Positions 29,410-30,061 of a stretch of DNA of 30,061 nt are shown piece after piece. The position numbers and the translations under genes are program-made. A model generated the notes under the pieces. The model did not search any database. It saw nothing but the letters and a program-made list of their open reading frames with translations, and was not told the origin of the DNA. The first letter of the stretch is position 1. Every line of letters begins with the position of its first letter. The stretch is from a virus. The DNA is taken from IMG/VR virus record IMGVR_UViG_3300031986_000019, positions 1 to 30,061 of that record, one strand, 5' to 3'.

Positions 29410-29798
29410 CCCAGCAGCAGAATTTCATCGGCGGCCTTATCGCCGGCAAGGTGCTTGAGACCGTCATCGGTCGGGTGCTCGACAAGGTGGCGGTCAATCC
29501 CAAAATCTCACTCGATCCGGCCGACGTGCCCGTCGTGCGCGAGGTGGTGGCCGACACGGTTCGGCGCGAGCTTGAAGCGCGCGAACAGCATTCCACCAAC
29601 AACGAGCCGGCCTACCAGTCGCGTGTCGCGCAAGGCTCGGTGGCCTCGATCCTTGGTGCCCTGGCATTGATTGCCGAATTGTGGACGAACGGCGTGCCCG
29701 ATGCGCCGACACTCTATGTCGGGCCGGTGACGATCCTGGCGGGTGCTGTCTGGGCGCTCTATGGCCGCTTCATCGCCAAGAAGCCGCTCGGTGCATGA
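29406..29798 (+). CDS. Holin-like membrane protein
   Basis: A 130-residue protein with a soluble N-terminal half (helices 1-60, QQNFIGGLIAGKVLETVIG opening) and two C-terminal membrane spans (about 77-94 and 103-123) separated by a short loop with TNGVPDAPT. The end is basic (IAKKPLGA). Two-span proteins directly after the endolysin are usually class II-like holins, which form the holes that release endolysin. ATGA overlap with the ancestral endolysin frame supports a lysis cassette. The large N-terminal domain is unusual for a holin, so a different membrane role is possible. Confidence 0.72.
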   Translation: MTQQQNFIGGLIAGKVLETVIGRVLDKVAVNPKISLDPADVPVVREVVADTVRRELEAREQHSTNNEPAYQSRVAQGSVASILGALALIAELWTNGVPDAPTLYVGPVTILAGAVWALYGRFIAKKPLGA

Positions 29799-29809
29799 TG
29801 GAGGGTGAG

Positions 29810-30061
29810 ATGGATCTGAACGCAAAGCCCGCTGATCGCATGGCAGAACTCCCGGTGAAGACACGGGAGTTTCTTGCGCAACTGCGGGAAGAAGACATCG
29901 ACACTCTCAACGCTGGCTTGAGGCTCGTCGTCGCAACCATGACGGTCGGTCGTGCCGTCAAATGGGCGATTGTCGGCATCCTCGGCCTGTTCGCAGGCGT
30001 CGTGATGTTCGGGGAAAGTGTGCTGAAGATCCTGACATGGTTTAAGCCGCCACCGACTTAG
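29810..30061 (+). CDS. Small membrane protein, last gene of the element
   Basis: An 83-residue protein with a charged helical first half (residues 1-45, KTREFLAQLREEDIDTLNAGLRL) and one membrane span at about 52-70, then a short tail ending in PPPT. ATG 29810 has GGAGGG at 29800-29805; earlier in-frame ATGs at 29795 and 29798 overlap the holin stop but have no ribosome binding site. It could be a second holin/antiholin, or a spanin-like part, but it lacks a signal peptide or lipobox, so a holin partner is more likely (inference). The window ends at its stop, so downstream genes and attR are not visible. Confidence 0.7.
   Translation: MDLNAKPADRMAELPVKTREFLAQLREEDIDTLNAGLRLVVATMTVGRAVKWAIVGILGLFAGVVMFGESVLKILTWFKPPPT

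Noticed and set aside
1-30061. CRISPR arrays, tRNA genes, insertion sequences or attachment sites
   Set aside because: No regularly spaced repeats, no cloverleaf candidates, no transposase genes, and no flanking DNA in which to see att repeats.

Overview
The window reads as one nearly complete temperate phage genome (a prophage) of an alphaproteobacterium, most likely of the order Rhizobiales (Mesorhizobium/Rhizobium-like). The reasons are high GC with GC-rich third positions, an HK97-type head with gene-transfer-agent-like tail genes, a DUF1236 protein of the kind common in rhizobia, and dense ATGA overlaps. It starts at the first base of an integrase gene and ends at the stop of a lysis-region gene, so no flanking host DNA or attachment site is visible. 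This is read from sequence and memory of protein families; no search was run.

Layout. 1-2390: tyrosine integrase, an AT-rich unknown gene, a repeat-rich gap and an AlpA-like excisionase/regulator. 2387-6871: a tightly overlapped early operon with a ParB-domain protein, a winged-helix protein, a DEAH helicase with a zinc finger, a zinc-ribbon/Toprim primase, a small unknown and a NusG-like antiterminator. 6872-7069: an RNA-structure-rich non-coding stretch. 7070-10150: accessory region with two small membrane proteins, a HigA-like regulator without its toxin, a secreted DUF1236 protein, an HNH endonuclease, and a minus-strand coiled-coil + TIR protein closely resembling the NADase AbTIR. 10151-18937: packaging and head/tail module (TerS, TerL, portal, protease, capsid, connector, closure, gp10-like, tail terminator, tail tube, GTA gp10-like chaperone and a second chaperone frame probably reached by -1 frameshifting). 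18972-28101: tape measure, tail tip genes, NlpC/P60, a large TipJ-like hub with an inserted lectin-like domain, a polyglycine tail fibre and its assembly partner, interrupted by two minus-strand cargo genes. 28102-30061: small membrane gene, a frameshifted GH19-type endolysin, a holin-like gene and a final small membrane protein.

How it works together. Integrase and the AlpA-like protein should govern integration and excision. The early operon supplies replication functions, and its last gene, a NusG paralogue, is placed to let transcription run into later genes. The late genes follow canonical siphovirus order and make an HK97-fold capsid with a flexible tail. The minus-strand genes interrupt that order and look like morons: cargo expressed from the prophage for the host's benefit or for superinfection control. 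The best candidate for an unusual system is the TIR protein at 8828-9655. Other notable points are the NusG-like gene followed by a switchable RNA structure, the frameshifted tail chaperone, cargo genes placed head-to-head with tail genes that lack ribosome binding sites, and the broken endolysin.
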